Positions 63,964 to 64,000 of a DNA stretch of 64,000 nt are shown in pieces (the stretch's first letter is position 1; each line of letters opens with the position of its first letter). The DNA is from Dyadobacter diqingensis. Lineage in GTDB: Bacteria; Bacteroidota; Bacteroidia; Cytophagales; Spirosomataceae. The position numbers and the translations under genes were made by a program. Location of the stretch: assembly GCF_024220585.1 (NCBI RefSeq), contig NZ_JAMXKF010000002.1, positions 629,392 through 693,391 on the forward strand. Direction: 5' to 3'. The notes beneath the pieces were generated by a model. It was not told the origin of the DNA. It did not search any database and saw only the letters and a list, made by a program, of their open reading frames with translations.

Positions 63964-64000
63964 ATGATAACCAAAAAGACCAAGTATGCTCTAAAAGCAC
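63964..64000 (+). CDS. Rrf2-family regulator (N-terminal fragment at window edge)
   Basis: An ATG at 63964 opens a frame that runs off the window: MITKKTKYALKA. This is the usual opening of Rrf2-family winged-helix regulators (IscR/NsrR/CymR relatives). The gene is 13 nt past the paralogue D stop. Sulfur-sensing Rrf2 proteins (CymR) control methionine/cysteine uptake genes in other bacteria, so a role in controlling this operon is likely but the cysteine or ligand features cannot be seen. Confidence 0.6.
   Translation, partial: MITKKTKYALKA

Overview
The window looks like a chromosome segment of a member of the Bacteroidota, most likely a Cytophagales/Spirosomaceae bacterium close to Dyadobacter. 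This rests on gene content: two complete ECF sigma / FecR / SusC / SusD modules, two secreted proteins with probable type IX secretion (T9SS) C-terminal domains, a reporter-type sensor kinase (propeller, Y_Y_Y, HisKA_2) with a LytTR regulator, and many AT-rich intergenic hairpins. The genus is inference. I recognised no rRNA, tRNA or CRISPR array.

Layout. (1) 1-2.1 kb: an ECF-like sigma factor overlapping a membrane-anchored beta-barrel protein. (2) 2.1-5.8 kb: a minus-strand run (nitronate monooxygenase, NTF2-like, SDR, tautomerase, YceI) preceded by a near-consensus CRP-type operator and a Crp/Fnr-family gene. (3) 5.9-10.4 kb: an AraC-type regulator, a TonB-dependent receptor, and an ArsR/AHSA1 pair with twin operators. 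(4) 10.5-24 kb: housekeeping and unknown genes (exonuclease III, DUF4386 and DUF6326 membrane proteins, glutamate dehydrogenase, a DUF932-like protein, a T9SS protein, proline dehydrogenase, an OmpA protein) and a 54-codon membrane ORF. (5) 24.5-31 kb: AraC regulator plus CheY-like receiver, ABC-F protein, serine hydrolase, and an AAA_14 ATPase behind two large palindromes. (6) 31.1-38.7 kb: first sigma-FecR-SusC-SusD module. (7) 39.2-48 kb: sensor kinase, LytTR regulator, broken four-helix-bundle gene, zinc-ribbon protein, 1-Cys peroxiredoxin and a repetitive T9SS protein. Four inverted pairs of degenerate 7-bp repeat arrays are scattered through this part, one of them inside the kinase reading frame. 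(8) 48.1-64 kb: two divergent gene sets. One holds sigma, FecR, SusC, SusD, two polytopic DoxX-like proteins and a rhodanese. The other holds MetN-MetI-MetQ, two more paralogues of the same membrane proteins, and the start of an Rrf2-type regulator.

The two most interesting things are the last region and the heptad repeats. In region 8 a two-gene module of large DoxX-like membrane proteins occurs twice in the same order. One copy is attached to an outer-membrane SusCD importer plus a rhodanese, the other to an inner-membrane MetNIQ importer plus an Rrf2 regulator. I infer a sulfur-compound uptake and handling locus with an uncharacterised pair of membrane proteins at its core. The heptad arrays surround a four-helix-bundle (S23/IVP-type) pseudogene, touch two stop codons, and add a segment to a kinase propeller, which suggests a non-autonomous repeat element.
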